A DNA stretch of 64,000 nucleotides from Saprospiraceae bacterium (GTDB lineage: Bacteria > Bacteroidota > Bacteroidia > Chitinophagales > Saprospiraceae): NCBI GenBank assembly GCA_016714445.1, contig JADJNF010000008.1:1054001-1118000 (forward strand). The letters run 5' to 3'. A program made the translations under genes and the position numbers. Under the pieces are notes generated by a model that saw nothing but the letters and a program-made list of their open reading frames with translations, had not been told where the DNA came from and searched no databases. Below are positions 37,404-46,807 of this stretch, piece after piece; within the stretch, counting starts at the first letter, position 1; every line of letters begins with the position of its first letter.

Positions 37404-37446
37404 AATTATGACGGGTAACACCCCTTTCATATTACCCATCATAATT
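37404..37446 (-). terminator. Hairpin terminator between convergent hutI and T9SS cargo gene
   Basis: AATTATGACGGGTAA at 37404-37418 pairs with TTACCCATCATAATT at 37432-37446, with one mismatch (C/A) in the stem. On the minus strand the stem is followed by TTTATTTTTACTC, so it best serves the minus-strand gene, but symmetric A/T flanks could let it act both ways. Confidence 0.7.
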
Positions 37447-37457
37447 TACAAGATAAT

Positions 37458-39209
37458 TTACCTTATAACAAAGAACGAACTAACAGCCCATCCACCTTCT
37501 ACAAAACTTTTTATAAAATATTGACCTGTATTCAAATTCGACACATCAATGTTTGTATTTTGTCCTTTTTCGAAAATCTTTTTTACAACAGTTCCATCCT
37601 TATCAACTATTTCAAAACCATTAAAATCAGCATCTACAATATCGCCATCTTTATTCAAATAGAATTCAATCCTTACTTGGTCGGTTGCAGGATTTGGAGA
37701 TACTTTAAATTCATATTTCCAACGGTCACAAACATAAGGACTAGGACAAAAAATGAAACTTTGATTTACTTCTCCGCATCTGTTGCTGGCGCTAACAGTT
37801 ACAAAGGCACATTGTGGCTGACCGTTTGTATATTTCCATGTGAAGTCAAATTCGTCACATGTAGAATAATTTGTTCCGGTCGTTCCATGGTCATTCCATT
37901 TGTCTACACAATTGTTTTCATCTCCAATCAACTTAACTTTAAAGTAATGACTACCCATTGCAGGATCACTACAAAGTAGATTGTAAGTTGTGCCCAACTG
38001 TCCATCTACTGTTGTTATTAAAATCTTTGGTTGTCCAATATAAATATTTTTTGTTCTTGTGGCAATACCGCATGGCGTTTCAATGGTAAAGGTTATACTT
38101 CCAGGACCACTGAAATTTCCTGTTGAAGTTACAGTTGCTGTATTTCCGACACCACCAGAAATAGTTACTGCATTGCTCGGACTAACACTCCAGGTTGTGT
38201 TTGTACACTGTTGTGGAGAAATATCCAAGGTATATGTTCTGGATTCATTTGAACATAAATAGTCATCACCGACAACTTTAGTATCTGGTTGAATCAACTC
38301 AAGTGGTATACTAATTTTTGCAGGTGTACTAGTTTTTCCACATGCATTGGCAGTTACCGTAATTTCTCCCTGGGATGTTCCATTTGGGGTTACAAATGCC
38401 GAAGGACCGGAAGTAATACCACTCCATGAGCCAAAAGACCATGTATATGTGTATCCGGCCAAACCTGATGTGCTTTGGTTACCCATCATAGCTATGGCAT
38501 CAGTCTCACAACAAAGAACATAAGGCTTATTGTATGAAATAGATGGTTTCTCCACAAATCTGCTGATAGTACAATACTCAGGGTTACTCAGATTGCCGCA
38601 TTTGTCGGTAGCTACTATTTTTATAGTGGCTTCACTACAGTTATTGGTGACGACTGTAGCAAATTTTCGTAATATTGTTGTATTGTCAGAATTGGTCCCA
38701 TTAGTCGTTGAGATGCTCCATCCTGCCCCACCGGACTCAAAACTCCAGGCATAAGATGCCACTTCATTGGGATCATCGCTGCCCCTGAAACCATACGTCA
38801 GTAAAGCCGATAAGCTGATGGCAAAACTCTTTCCAGCTACCAGTGCTCCGGGACATCCGGTGATCAAGGGTGCTTTATTTTTGACAGATAAAACAGGGAT
38901 TTTAAATATTTGGGCACCTCTACAATCTGGATCACTTCCAGGATTAAATTTAATTTCAATTTCCTGCACAACGTTTTGAGCATTTATGGTAAAGGTATTG
39001 CCGCTTTGCGTCAGAGAACCATTAAGGTCACCGTTGACTTTTTCAAAAATATACCCTGAACAACTGGAAGGAATGCCATTGACGGTAAAAGTAACCGTGT
39101 CGCCGGGACATATTCCTTTTTCTTGAGGATTGGGAGATATCGTCAGTTGGCCTGATAATGTAGGAAGTGAAATCTCTATCATGAGTAACACATAAATTAT
39201 ATTTTTCAT
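37458..39209 (-). CDS. Secreted PKD/Ig-like protein with T9SS type A sorting domain
   Basis: A 583-residue exported protein. A signal peptide of about 20 residues is followed by several PKD/Ig-like beta-sandwich modules rich in Cys, Asn and Thr (for example TYTWSFGSWSG and TTWSVSPSNAVTI). The last 90 residues begin FKVSPNPATDQVRIEFY and include NLNTGQYFIK, the hallmark of the T9SS type A C-terminal sorting domain. It would be moved across the outer membrane and attached to the cell surface. No catalytic site is seen; adhesion is a reasonable inference. Confidence 0.88.
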   Translation of the reverse strand: MKNIIYVLLMIEISLPTLSGQLTISPNPQEKGICPGDTVTFTVNGIPSSCSGYIFEKVNGDLNGSLTQSGNTFTINAQNVVQEIEIKFNPGSDPDCRGAQIFKIPVLSVKNKAPLITGCPGALVAGKSFAISLSALLTYGFRGSDDPNEVASYAWSFESGGAGWSISTTNGTNSDNTTILRKFATVVTNNCSEATIKIVATDKCGNLSNPEYCTISRFVEKPSISYNKPYVLCCETDAIAMMGNQSTSGLAGYTYTWSFGSWSGITSGPSAFVTPNGTSQGEITVTANACGKTSTPAKISIPLELIQPDTKVVGDDYLCSNESRTYTLDISPQQCTNTTWSVSPSNAVTISGGVGNTATVTSTGNFSGPGSITFTIETPCGIATRTKNIYIGQPKILITTVDGQLGTTYNLLCSDPAMGSHYFKVKLIGDENNCVDKWNDHGTTGTNYSTCDEFDFTWKYTNGQPQCAFVTVSASNRCGEVNQSFIFCPSPYVCDRWKYEFKVSPNPATDQVRIEFYLNKDGDIVDADFNGFEIVDKDGTVVKKIFEKGQNTNIDVSNLNTGQYFIKSFVEGGWAVSSFFVIR

Positions 39210-39220
39210 TTTTATAAATT

Positions 39221-39889
39221 TTAAAATTTGTACATTAAATTAATGGATGAAATCGGTTGAACCTGGGTGAGGAATCGTTTGATAGTTCTTCCTCCTTCAG
39301 TAAATAATTGATTGTCTCTGTATTCTTTGTTATAATACCTTTCATATCTGTATGCAAACTGCCAGAAGGCTTCTAGATTCAGGCTGAAATGATCAGTAAA
39401 GTGGTACTCCCCATAGATAAAAGCGTTGATCCCAGTTTTGTATTCCCTGTCATCAATCCAGGCTTCGTTTTCTGTAGGAGGAATACCCAAGGCTTTTGAA
39501 TGTCTGTACACATCATTTTTATTATAAAAAATAAAGGCATCGACACCCCAATAAATATGGACTTTTGAAACCATAAGCAAAGGTTTTTCTATACCAAAAC
39601 TAAAATACACACGAGGTCTATAACCCCATATAGTGTCTGTATATGGTGGGTGGGAAGGTTGATTGTTTACATCATCAAAATAAATCCCAACCCTGGTCCT
39701 CAGCTTTACTTTATCTCCAATCCTGTACTTGAGCAATACGGATTCCTTCATGTGATAGGATGTATCTTTAAGCAAGGGTAAAATATCCAAACCGATTTCC
39801 CATCTGGGGAGTTTATCCGTTTTATTACTTTGGCCGGCTACAGTGTACACAGATATCAAAATGATAATAAAAGATATTACAGTTTTCAT
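39221..39889 (-). CDS. Probable small outer-membrane beta-barrel protein
   Basis: A 222-residue exported protein with signal peptide MKTVISFIIILISVYTVAGQ. The mature part shows alternating hydrophobic strands such as VYFSFGIEKPLL and AFIYGEYHFTDHFSLNLEAFW, and it ends in LMYKF, the terminal-Phe signature for outer-membrane insertion. No specific family is recognised. It precedes the T9SS cargo gene by 11 bases, so the barrel and the surface protein are probably made together. Confidence 0.72.
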   Translation of the reverse strand: MKTVISFIIILISVYTVAGQSNKTDKLPRWEIGLDILPLLKDTSYHMKESVLLKYRIGDKVKLRTRVGIYFDDVNNQPSHPPYTDTIWGYRPRVYFSFGIEKPLLMVSKVHIYWGVDAFIFYNKNDVYRHSKALGIPPTENEAWIDDREYKTGINAFIYGEYHFTDHFSLNLEAFWQFAYRYERYYNKEYRDNQLFTEGGRTIKRFLTQVQPISSINLMYKF

Positions 39890-40850
39890 ACAAAAGACAT
39901 ATTTAAAGTATTATAGAATTAATAGGTACAAACAAGTATAAGGGCGCTGTCAAAGTTCAGACTGGTTCTGATATAGTCTGACTTTGAGTCGGGAATTTTC
40001 CGGTGTACGCCGGATTGTTGCATAAAATAATTTCTTTTTGATTTCATAACATGTAAAAATTTGAATTGTGAAAAAATAATAAAAACTTGTCCACAGTCCA
40101 ATACTCAGAAAATAGCTTTAATTTTGCAGCATCCGTTTGATCGCGGTAAGGGGAGTCTGCACACTGTTTCGATAGTGAGTTTGTAGGCTCTCTTTTCTTT
40201 TATATTCTCCTGTTTCTCTTTACATAATTTAAAATAAAATTCGGGTTAACTTTTTAACCTGTTGAAAATAAAAAACACACAGCTCCGCCAACCGAAAAGT
40301 CATTACTCATCGGTAAAATTTTTTATTCTAAACTTTAAACGGGTGCGGTGCGTTTTTCTCCAATTGATTAGAATGGATATTACAAAAGTACCATAATTTT
40401 TTTATATTAAGCTTAATACAATTTAAAATAAATCCTAAAAATTTCAACTTAATGAATCAATACAGCTTTGTAAATACTTTTTTAATATTTGTTTGACCGT
40501 ATTGACGGTGTATTTTAATCATTCCTTATTTTCTATTCAAGATTTGATAAAATTTTAGACTTACTTATTACGATAAAAATCTCTTTAAGTAAAAGATAAA
40601 TTAAGAATACTAAAAGACACAATAAAAAAGACAGGCCGCCAGATTTTATATTTATACAGAAAATATGTCATCTTTTTATTCCAGGCCAAGTGGCTTATTT
40701 GTAAATCGTTGTTCATTGCTGGTTTAATTCAGGATGGCCCGCTATAAAAAAAAGCGATGCCCCAAAAAGATTTAACGTAGTCAGAATATTTATGTTCTGC
40801 CAATTTTTCCGATATTTGCGAACTATTAAATATAATTTTATTTCTTAAAC
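39890..40850. other. Long intergenic region with structured elements
   Basis: Nearly 1 kb without a convincing gene. A 60-codon frame at 39919-40101 lacks recognisable features and I reject it. The region contains the small-RNA candidate at about 40119-40202, a GGTTAA/TTAACC hairpin at about 40243-40260, and a short ACCGA/TCGGT hairpin followed by a T-run near 40290-40325. The rest is AT-rich sequence before panD. Confidence 0.55.
40119..40202 (+). ncRNA. Candidate small RNA with long terminal hairpin
   Basis: TAATTTTG at 40119-40126 matches the -7 promoter consensus. From about 40133, transcription would produce a short RNA ending in a long hairpin: GGGAGTCTGCA (40151-40161) pairs with TGTAGGCTCTC (40182-40192) over 11 positions, counting G-T pairs, with an inner CACTG/TAGTG helix, then TTTTCTTTT. 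The shape suits either a terminator-ended sRNA or a 6S-like RNA. No -33 box is visible, and I cannot place it in an RNA family from memory. Confidence 0.4.
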
Positions 40851-41198
40851 ATGTTTCTACACATTCATAAATCAAAGATCCATAGGGTAAAGGTCACTGA
40901 AGCCAATCTGAATTATGTAGGTTCCATCACCATAGATGAAGACCTGATGGATGCGGCAAATCTGTATGATGGAGAAAAGGTTCAGGTAGTCAATAACAAC
41001 AATGGCGAAAGAATAGAAACTTATGTCATCAAAGGCCCCAGAGGATCAGGTGTGATATGTCTGAATGGTGCTGCTGCGCGTAAAGCGGCCATTGGGGATA
41101 TTATTATCATAGTCAGCTATGCATTGATGACACCGGAAGAAGCCAAAAACTATAAGGCCGTCGTTGTATTTCCGGACGAAAACAACAGGTTAAATTAA
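40851..41198 (+). CDS. panD: Aspartate 1-decarboxylase
   Basis: PanD makes beta-alanine for pantothenate and CoA. The 115-residue proenzyme has the self-cleavage site Gly24-Ser25 in YVGSITID, where Ser25 becomes the pyruvoyl group, as well as the conserved ETYVIKG and GVICLNGAAAR segments. It is followed 48 bases later by the flippase-like gene and then hldE-type adenylyltransferase, all on the plus strand; panC is not in the window. Confidence 0.97.
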   Translation: MFLHIHKSKIHRVKVTEANLNYVGSITIDEDLMDAANLYDGEKVQVVNNNNGERIETYVIKGPRGSGVICLNGAAARKAAIGDIIIIVSYALMTPEEAKNYKAVVVFPDENNRLN

Positions 41199-41246
41199 AA
41201 TAAATTTCATAAAATAAGGATATAAACATATCGGAAGCGTCCTGTT

Positions 41247-42295
41247 ATGCAAAAACATCTGGTAAAGGGAGTAAAAGTAAGTATATTTTTTGCCGTTGGT
41301 ATGATCATTTTGTACCTGGTCTATCAGCGACAAAATGTGGCTTTTCAGGCGGACTGCAGTGTCAAAGGTATTCCCGCTGAAAATTGCAGTCTGTTACAAA
41401 AAGTGGCAGGAGATATCGGCAATGCGAATTATTTCTGGGTTATCATAACGATGGTATTATTTATGATGACAAATATCCTACGGGCTTTGCGATGGAAAAT
41501 GATGTTTATTGCGATCGGGTACAAGCCAAAATTTATCAATCTTTTTGTACGATCATGATCAATTATCTGGCCAATTTGGGTATTCCCAGATCAGGAGAAG
41601 TCATACGGGCCGGATTGATATCAAAATACGAAGGTATACCCGTAGAAAAAGCGCTGGGTACCATTTTTACCGACAGGATATTTGATGTCATGATGCTGGC
41701 GATAGTGATCGGGTTGACTATGCTGATCGGAGGGAGTGATTTTCTCAGTTATCTGGATGAAAATGTAAATCTGGCTCAAAAGTTCAATGCCTTACTTAAC
41801 AGTCCTGTTTTTATTGTGGTCTTTTTACTTACTGCTGTCATCATTACCTATTATTCATATTCGTATCGGGACAATATCAAAAATTCCATAATTGGTAAAA
41901 AAATATTTGGACTTGTAGCCGGTTTTTCCGCAGGTGTACAAAGCGTAAGATCGGTGTCAAGTATTCCTTTGTTTCTGTTCTACACCATTTCCATATGGGT
42001 ATTATATTATTTTATGATGTATCTGGCATTTTTTGCCTTTTTACCTACATCACATCTGGGACCGATAGCCGGACTGGTCGTATTTGTATTCGGGAGTCTG
42101 GGTATACTGATACCAACGCCCGGAGGTATGGGCAGTTATCATTATCTGGTAGGTGAAGCACTGGCCATGTTTGGAATCAATGGTTCTGATGCTTTTTCCT
42201 TTGCCAATATAGTCTTCTTTTCCATTCAGATTTTTGTAAATATACTTTTTGGTATCATTTCACTGATTCTATTACCGGCTATAAACAAAGATTGA
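41247..42295 (+). CDS. Flippase-like (LPG synthase TM / UPF0104) membrane protein, frameshifted
   Basis: A polytopic membrane protein of the AglD/LPG-synthase-TM family, about 349 residues if repaired. The first 100 residues are read in frame 1 (41247-41558) and the remainder, from INYLANLGIPRSGEVIRAG onward, in another frame through 42295. The crossover sits at a five-T run (41542-41546); adding one T restores a continuous protein. The family has roles in transport or flipping of lipid-linked sugars or phospholipid modification. It may be a sequencing error or a real mutation. The stop lies just before the next gene. A second family member is at 56.2 kb. Confidence 0.78.
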
Positions 42296-42297
42296 CG

Positions 42298-42780
42298 ATG
42301 ACCATACAGGAAAAAGTATTTAAAAACACAACTGCGGCCTTGCCTTTGATACATCAATGGAAGAAAGAAGGCTTCAAAATAGTATTTACCAATGGGTGTT
42401 TTGATCTTATACATATCGGTCATGTCCTTTACCTGGAAGATGCAAAGTCATTGGGAGATAAACTTATCGTCGGACTCAATAGTGACACATCTGTAAGCAG
42501 ACTGAAAGGTGCTCATCGTCCCATAAAAGATGAGTTTAACCGGTCACATATTCTGGCAGCTTTGGCAAGTGTAGATGCAGTAATTATATTTGAAAATGAC
42601 GATCCTTTAGAGCTTATCAAACTTATATCCCCGGAAATTCTCGTAAAAGGGGGAGACTGGAGGCCGGATCAGATTGTGGGTAGTGATTTTGTATTGTCAC
42701 ACGGTGGTGAAGTCAGGTCTCTAAGGTTTGTGGAAGGATATTCTACCACGATGCTCGAGGAGAAAATAAAAAATTCATAG
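42298..42780 (+). CDS. rfaE2: D-glycero-beta-D-manno-heptose 1-phosphate adenylyltransferase
   Basis: A 160-residue nucleotidyltransferase equal to the C-terminal half of HldE/RfaE. It activates heptose 1-phosphate with ATP in ADP-heptose synthesis for LPS core. It carries TNGCFDLIHIGHVLYL, with the HxGH nucleotide motif, GLNSDTSVSRLKG, and KGGDWRPDQIVG. The ATG at 42298 is chosen; an in-frame TTG at 42292 overlaps the previous stop and could be used. The N-terminal kinase (RfaE1) is separate, as is common in this phylum. A bidirectional hairpin follows. Confidence 0.93.
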   Translation: MTIQEKVFKNTTAALPLIHQWKKEGFKIVFTNGCFDLIHIGHVLYLEDAKSLGDKLIVGLNSDTSVSRLKGAHRPIKDEFNRSHILAALASVDAVIIFENDDPLELIKLISPEILVKGGDWRPDQIVGSDFVLSHGGEVRSLRFVEGYSTTMLEEKIKNS

Positions 42781-42805
42781 CAATATGTGGTTTGATTAAA
42801 ATTAC

Positions 42806-42840
42806 ATCAGGGCCAACATTTTACAAATATTGACCCTGAT
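42806..42840. terminator. Hairpin between convergent genes
   Basis: ATCAGGG (42806-42812) pairs with CCCTGAT (42834-42840), extended inward by CAA/TTG after one mismatch. It lies between the converging adenylyltransferase and lipoprotein genes. The flanks are only moderately T-rich, so it is a likely but not classic bidirectional terminator. Confidence 0.65.
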
Positions 42841-42870
42841 TATTAATAGTATCTATTATTCAATATTTTC

Positions 42871-44034
42871 TTAGTCAAATCTTACCTTTTTTATTTCGTT
42901 TAGAACAGTATTTTTAAAAGCTGAGGCCAAATCATCTGCCATATCAAAATCTGAAGGAAAAAATTCGATGTAAGCATCCATCTTTTTTCTGCTCTCATCA
43001 GTCAGAGCTCTTTCGTCCCCGACAAATTTGCAACCATATCCGGAAAAATCAAAGTACACATTTATCGGTACGTTATTGATGGTCTCCTTTGAAAAAGTAT
43101 TGACGACTCTCAGGTTACCGTGCAATTCTGATTTTTTTTCTCTGAAAATTTCTGTGATATCAGCCCTTACTTTTTCATACACCTCTTTTTCTACCCAAAC
43201 ATCCACACTATCTCTCTTTTCTTTCACTTTTTCTTTTTTAACGAGTATTTCACGAAATTCTGTGTAAGAATTAGCCCTTTCACGCTCCGGACTGAAATCA
43301 ATGTCATTCAGTTCTACTACGACCACAAAGTCAGGATTTTTTTCTCCTTCAGGTCCTATGCTGAACTCATTCCACAGATTGTCCAGTTTTGAAATATTGA
43401 GTGACAACAATTCTTTTTCTATGCTATTGCTATGAAAATCGCGCAGATCATTAAAAATATCTACATAAATGTGTGTAAGACCCAATCCAAGTGCTTTTTC
43501 TTTTAAATTTTCACTGTCTCTGTAATATGCTTTATACTTTTCAATCTTTTTAAGTTCATCATAAGCATCACGGGCATATAATTTTTGTCCTGATTTTTCA
43601 GCCTTTGATATCAAATTTTTAGCATTTGTGTAAAAGTAAAGACAAGTGTTATCTTCAGCAGTGATGATGTCATTTCGATAATTTTTCATATCAAAAGAAG
43701 CTACATAACCATCCTCACTTTCCAATGGCAACAAAGGATCCAAATCTTCCTGTCTGTTTTCAATGGTGGTATACAGGCTCAATACCCGACTCCAGTTTTC
43801 AGGTTTTACTTCAGGATTTAATTTTTCAATCTCGCGTAGTGTTGCACTATTAAGTTTAGAATATGCCTTTTCAAGCGCTTTGACATATTCCGTCTTTTTA
43901 TTTTTTTCTCCTTGCAGTTTTGAGATGGCATAGTTGAATGCCTTATCATATTCTCCCTTTTCCACCATCTTACCTACCGATTTGCAGGAAGATAAACCCG
44001 CCAATATAACGAATGTGTAAAATACTGTTTTCAT
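42871..44034 (-). CDS. Lipoprotein of unknown function, helical
   Basis: The start at 44034 begins a lipoprotein signal peptide (MKTVFYTFVILAGLSSCKSV, lipobox LSSC, Cys17) and gives 387 residues; an upstream Met at 44106 would bury it. The N-terminal part contains TPR-like helices (EKGEYDKAFNYAISKLQ, EYVKALEKAYSKL), and the middle is rich in Lys and Glu. A TPR-type assembly or stress lipoprotein is plausible. No named family is recognised, and its neighbours are unrelated. Confidence 0.7.
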   Translation of the reverse strand: MKTVFYTFVILAGLSSCKSVGKMVEKGEYDKAFNYAISKLQGEKNKKTEYVKALEKAYSKLNSATLREIEKLNPEVKPENWSRVLSLYTTIENRQEDLDPLLPLESEDGYVASFDMKNYRNDIITAEDNTCLYFYTNAKNLISKAEKSGQKLYARDAYDELKKIEKYKAYYRDSENLKEKALGLGLTHIYVDIFNDLRDFHSNSIEKELLSLNISKLDNLWNEFSIGPEGEKNPDFVVVVELNDIDFSPERERANSYTEFREILVKKEKVKEKRDSVDVWVEKEVYEKVRADITEIFREKKSELHGNLRVVNTFSKETINNVPINVYFDFSGYGCKFVGDERALTDESRKKMDAYIEFFPSDFDMADDLASAFKNTVLNEIKKVRFD

Positions 44035-44387
44035 AACTTTGGTTTTAGATGTTTTGAAATAAGTCCTGTTAAAATCAAGACCGGAAAGCTGAGACAAAAG
44101 TAACACCTGTCAGCTATATTTAAACTTATTTTAACCTGCATCTAAAATATTGTTAATTTTTATTCTTTGATTAATTCAATTTCCTGCATTTATACTCAAA
44201 ATAGGTTGACATGAAAAGTATTCTCTTTAGTATTTGTTTTTAGGTAGCACAATTCACTTTACTGAGCATAAGTCTAATAGAATGAACCGTCATCAAATAA
44301 AATATTTTTACAAAAAAATCATCATAATTTATTACTGCAAACAATAAAAAATTTAACTTAGAGTTTAATTTTTAAAATACTAACATT
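44035..44387. other. Divergent intergenic region
   Basis: This 353-base spacer between the lipoprotein and the acyl-CoA dehydrogenase has no reading frame. It is AT-rich with no full -33/-7 pair that I can defend and no strong inverted repeat. Confidence 0.5.
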
Positions 44388-46199
44388 ATGGCCAGATATA
44401 TGTGTATGGACACCCTGAAATTTTTAGTTTTTGATGTCCATAGAATTCAGGAACTACTTCAATATGAACGATTTGCAGCATTTGACACGGATTCCATCAA
44501 TATTCTGTTGGATTCTGCCATGTCATGGGCTGATCAGGATTTTTATCCATATTACCGGGATATGGATGAAAAGCCGGTGTACTATAAAGATGGGAAAACA
44601 TATTCTCATCCCATATTAAAAAAAATATTTACCCAAGCAGGAGAAAATGGCTGGCTAGGTACATACTTTGACCATGAAGATGGAGGTATGCAAATGCCTC
44701 ATATGCTGGCCAATGCCACCAACCATATTTTTGAAGCTGCCAACAATCACATTCCTGGTTACATGGGGCTTACTTCCGGTGCTGCACACCTGATAGCTAC
44801 CTTCGGAAATGAAACAATAAAACAAAAATTTATTCCCAATATGCTTTCCGGAAAATGGGGAGGCACAATGGCACTTACAGAACCTCAGTGCGGTAGTTCA
44901 CTCTCGGATATCGTAACCTCTGCAAAGCCTGCAGCAAACGGAGAATACTTCATCAAGGGTCAGAAAATATTTATTTCAGGAGGCGACCACGAAGCAGTGG
45001 ATAACTTCATACATCTCACACTGGCGCGTATCGAAGGCGCACCTGCAGGTACCAAGGGCATTTCACTTTTTGCGGTCCCCAAATACAGATACAATAAAGA
45101 CGAGACTGCTGAATATAACGATGTAAGTGCAGTAGCTGATTTTCAGAAAATGGGTCAACGAGGGTATAGCACCGTCCATCTGGTATACGGTGAAAAAGAA
45201 GATTGTATAGGTTATTTGGTCGGAGAGGCGAATCAGGGACTGAAATATATGTTCCAGATGATGAATGGCGCACGTATAGATGTGGGAATGACAGCAGCTT
45301 CTACGGCTACGGCAGCTTATTATGCATCCTTACAATACGCCAAAGAAAGACCGCAAGGGAGAAAAATTCTGAATTCAGGCAAAAAAGATGTCTCTGAAGG
45401 GCAAACCCTGATCATCAACCATCCTGACGTAAGAAGAATGTTGTTGCTCCAGAAGGCCATTGTGGAAGGTGCATTGAGTCTTCTTCTCGAATGCTCTAAA
45501 TATAGTGATATTGCACATTGTGATGCAGATGAAACCAAATCAAATCATCATCTTTTGCTGGAATTTTTAACACCAATTGCAAAAACTTATCCATCAGAAA
45601 TGGGTCGAATTGCGATCAATAACGGCTTGCAGGTATTGGGTGGTTATGGGTATTGTATGGACTTTCCATTGCAGCAGTATCTTCGGGATATCAGGATTAT
45701 GGCCATCTACGAGGGTACCACTGGAATCCAATCCCTGGACTTACTGGGCAGAAAAATACCGATGGAAAATGGTAAAGCGTTGCAGTTACTTACAGCTCAG
45801 ATGACGATGACTATTAATGAAGCCAAAACATATGAAAACCTTATTGTTTATGCTGATATACTCGCGGGCAAAATGGGAGAAATTCAAAAAGTGCTGACCT
45901 ATCTGATGCCATATGCAGCAAAAGGGGATTATGAAAATTATTTGGCAGATGCTACCATTTTCATGGAAATGGCTTCAAATATCGTTATAGGACATCAATG
46001 GCTTAAAATGGCTATAGTAGCACAGAAAGCAATTCTAAATGATGAAAAAGTATTTGAAACTTCATTTTATGAATCAAAAATCCACACCATGAAATTTTAT
46101 TTTAAATACGAATTGCCCAAAACAAAGGCTTGTCTGGAAACAATAATGTATCAGGATAAGTTAACTCTGGTAGACGAAAGTAAAGAATTAATTTTTTAA
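44388..46199 (+). CDS. Acyl-CoA dehydrogenase, long (about 600-residue) form
   Basis: A 603-residue FAD enzyme that introduces an alpha-beta double bond into an acyl-CoA. It belongs to the long subgroup that includes DmdC-like enzymes, with an extra N-terminal and a C-terminal helical domain. Motifs are MALTEPQCGSSLSDI, the KIFISGGDHE segment, GYSTVHLVYGEK, and GGYGYCMDFPLQQ leading to IYEGTTGIQS, which holds the likely catalytic Glu. The SCP2 gene follows 20 bases downstream and a terminator ends the pair, so they form an operon for acyl-CoA metabolism. The natural chain is unknown. Confidence 0.92.
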   Translation: MARYMCMDTLKFLVFDVHRIQELLQYERFAAFDTDSINILLDSAMSWADQDFYPYYRDMDEKPVYYKDGKTYSHPILKKIFTQAGENGWLGTYFDHEDGGMQMPHMLANATNHIFEAANNHIPGYMGLTSGAAHLIATFGNETIKQKFIPNMLSGKWGGTMALTEPQCGSSLSDIVTSAKPAANGEYFIKGQKIFISGGDHEAVDNFIHLTLARIEGAPAGTKGISLFAVPKYRYNKDETAEYNDVSAVADFQKMGQRGYSTVHLVYGEKEDCIGYLVGEANQGLKYMFQMMNGARIDVGMTAASTATAAYYASLQYAKERPQGRKILNSGKKDVSEGQTLIINHPDVRRMLLLQKAIVEGALSLLLECSKYSDIAHCDADETKSNHHLLLEFLTPIAKTYPSEMGRIAINNGLQVLGGYGYCMDFPLQQYLRDIRIMAIYEGTTGIQSLDLLGRKIPMENGKALQLLTAQMTMTINEAKTYENLIVYADILAGKMGEIQKVLTYLMPYAAKGDYENYLADATIFMEMASNIVIGHQWLKMAIVAQKAILNDEKVFETSFYESKIHTMKFYFKYELPKTKACLETIMYQDKLTLVDESKELIF

Positions 46200-46219
46200 T
46201 ATAAAACCATAATATAAGT

Positions 46220-46516
46220 ATGAGTATCGAAACCATTTTATCAGCGATAAAAACACAGGCAGCCAATGTCGCGCCATTCGGGGCAAAAATGAAATTTGTA
46301 TTGGGAGAAGATATCATCCTGATAGACGGGACAGGAGACAGCAATGTTGTATCTCAGAATGATGAAGATGCCGCCTGCACCATCAGTACAGATGCTGATA
46401 CATTTATGCAATTAAAAAACGGTGAACTAAACCCAATGATGGCAGTTATGTCCGGCAAAGTCAAAATCAAAGGAGACATGGGGTTGGCCATGAAGCTTCA
46501 GTCTTTGGTACAGTAA
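46220..46516 (+). CDS. SCP2 sterol-carrier-domain protein
   Basis: A 98-residue protein consisting of a single SCP2 domain, recognised by VLGEDIILIDGTG, DAACTISTDADTFMQLKNGELNPMMAVMSGKVKIKGD and the closing MGLAMKLQSL. SCP2 domains bind acyl-CoA or other lipids. Coupling to the acyl-CoA dehydrogenase suggests it delivers or protects the substrate or product. The length matches free-standing bacterial members. Confidence 0.92.
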   Translation: MSIETILSAIKTQAANVAPFGAKMKFVLGEDIILIDGTGDSNVVSQNDEDAACTISTDADTFMQLKNGELNPMMAVMSGKVKIKGDMGLAMKLQSLVQ

Positions 46517-46526
46517 AAATTATCTA

Positions 46527-46569
46527 AAATCAGCAGGCCAATGTTTACATGACCTGCTGATTTGTTTTT
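46527..46569 (+). terminator. Rho-independent terminator of the acyl-CoA dehydrogenase operon
   Basis: AAATCAGCAGG (46527-46537) pairs perfectly with CCTGCTGATTT (46553-46563), followed by GTTTTTG. It lies 10 bases after the SCP2 stop codon. Confidence 0.88.
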
Positions 46570-46787
46570 GATAAAAGATATTTGAACTTTGTGATTCTGG
46601 AAAAACAGTTATTTTAAATTTGTTTTTGTAGTGATAACTAACCATCTCAACACTGTCTTAAGATGGAATGGAAAAGTTCTTTATTAGTGAAAACGATATA
46701 TGTCGTGTTAATTTACACATATATTGCAAGAAACAAATAACTCAATGCTAACTTTTTATGTAATTGATTTATTTTTAGTGTAATAAG

Positions 46788-46803
46788 TCAATACTCCGAT
46801 AAC
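46788..46803 (+). repeat. IS terminal inverted repeat, left
   Basis: TCAATACTCCGATAAC is the left end of the element and the exact reverse complement of 48121-48136. It is preceded by TAAG. Confidence 0.9.
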
Positions 46804-46807
46804 AAAA

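Noticed and set aside
40087..40095. DnaA-box-like TTGTCCACA
   Set aside because: A single one-mismatch copy with no cluster, dnaA or AT-rich unwinding context; not an origin.
39919..40101. 60-codon frame on the minus strand
   Set aside because: No recognisable domain, signal peptide or conserved start; it lies upstream of the barrel gene and is explained as leader DNA.
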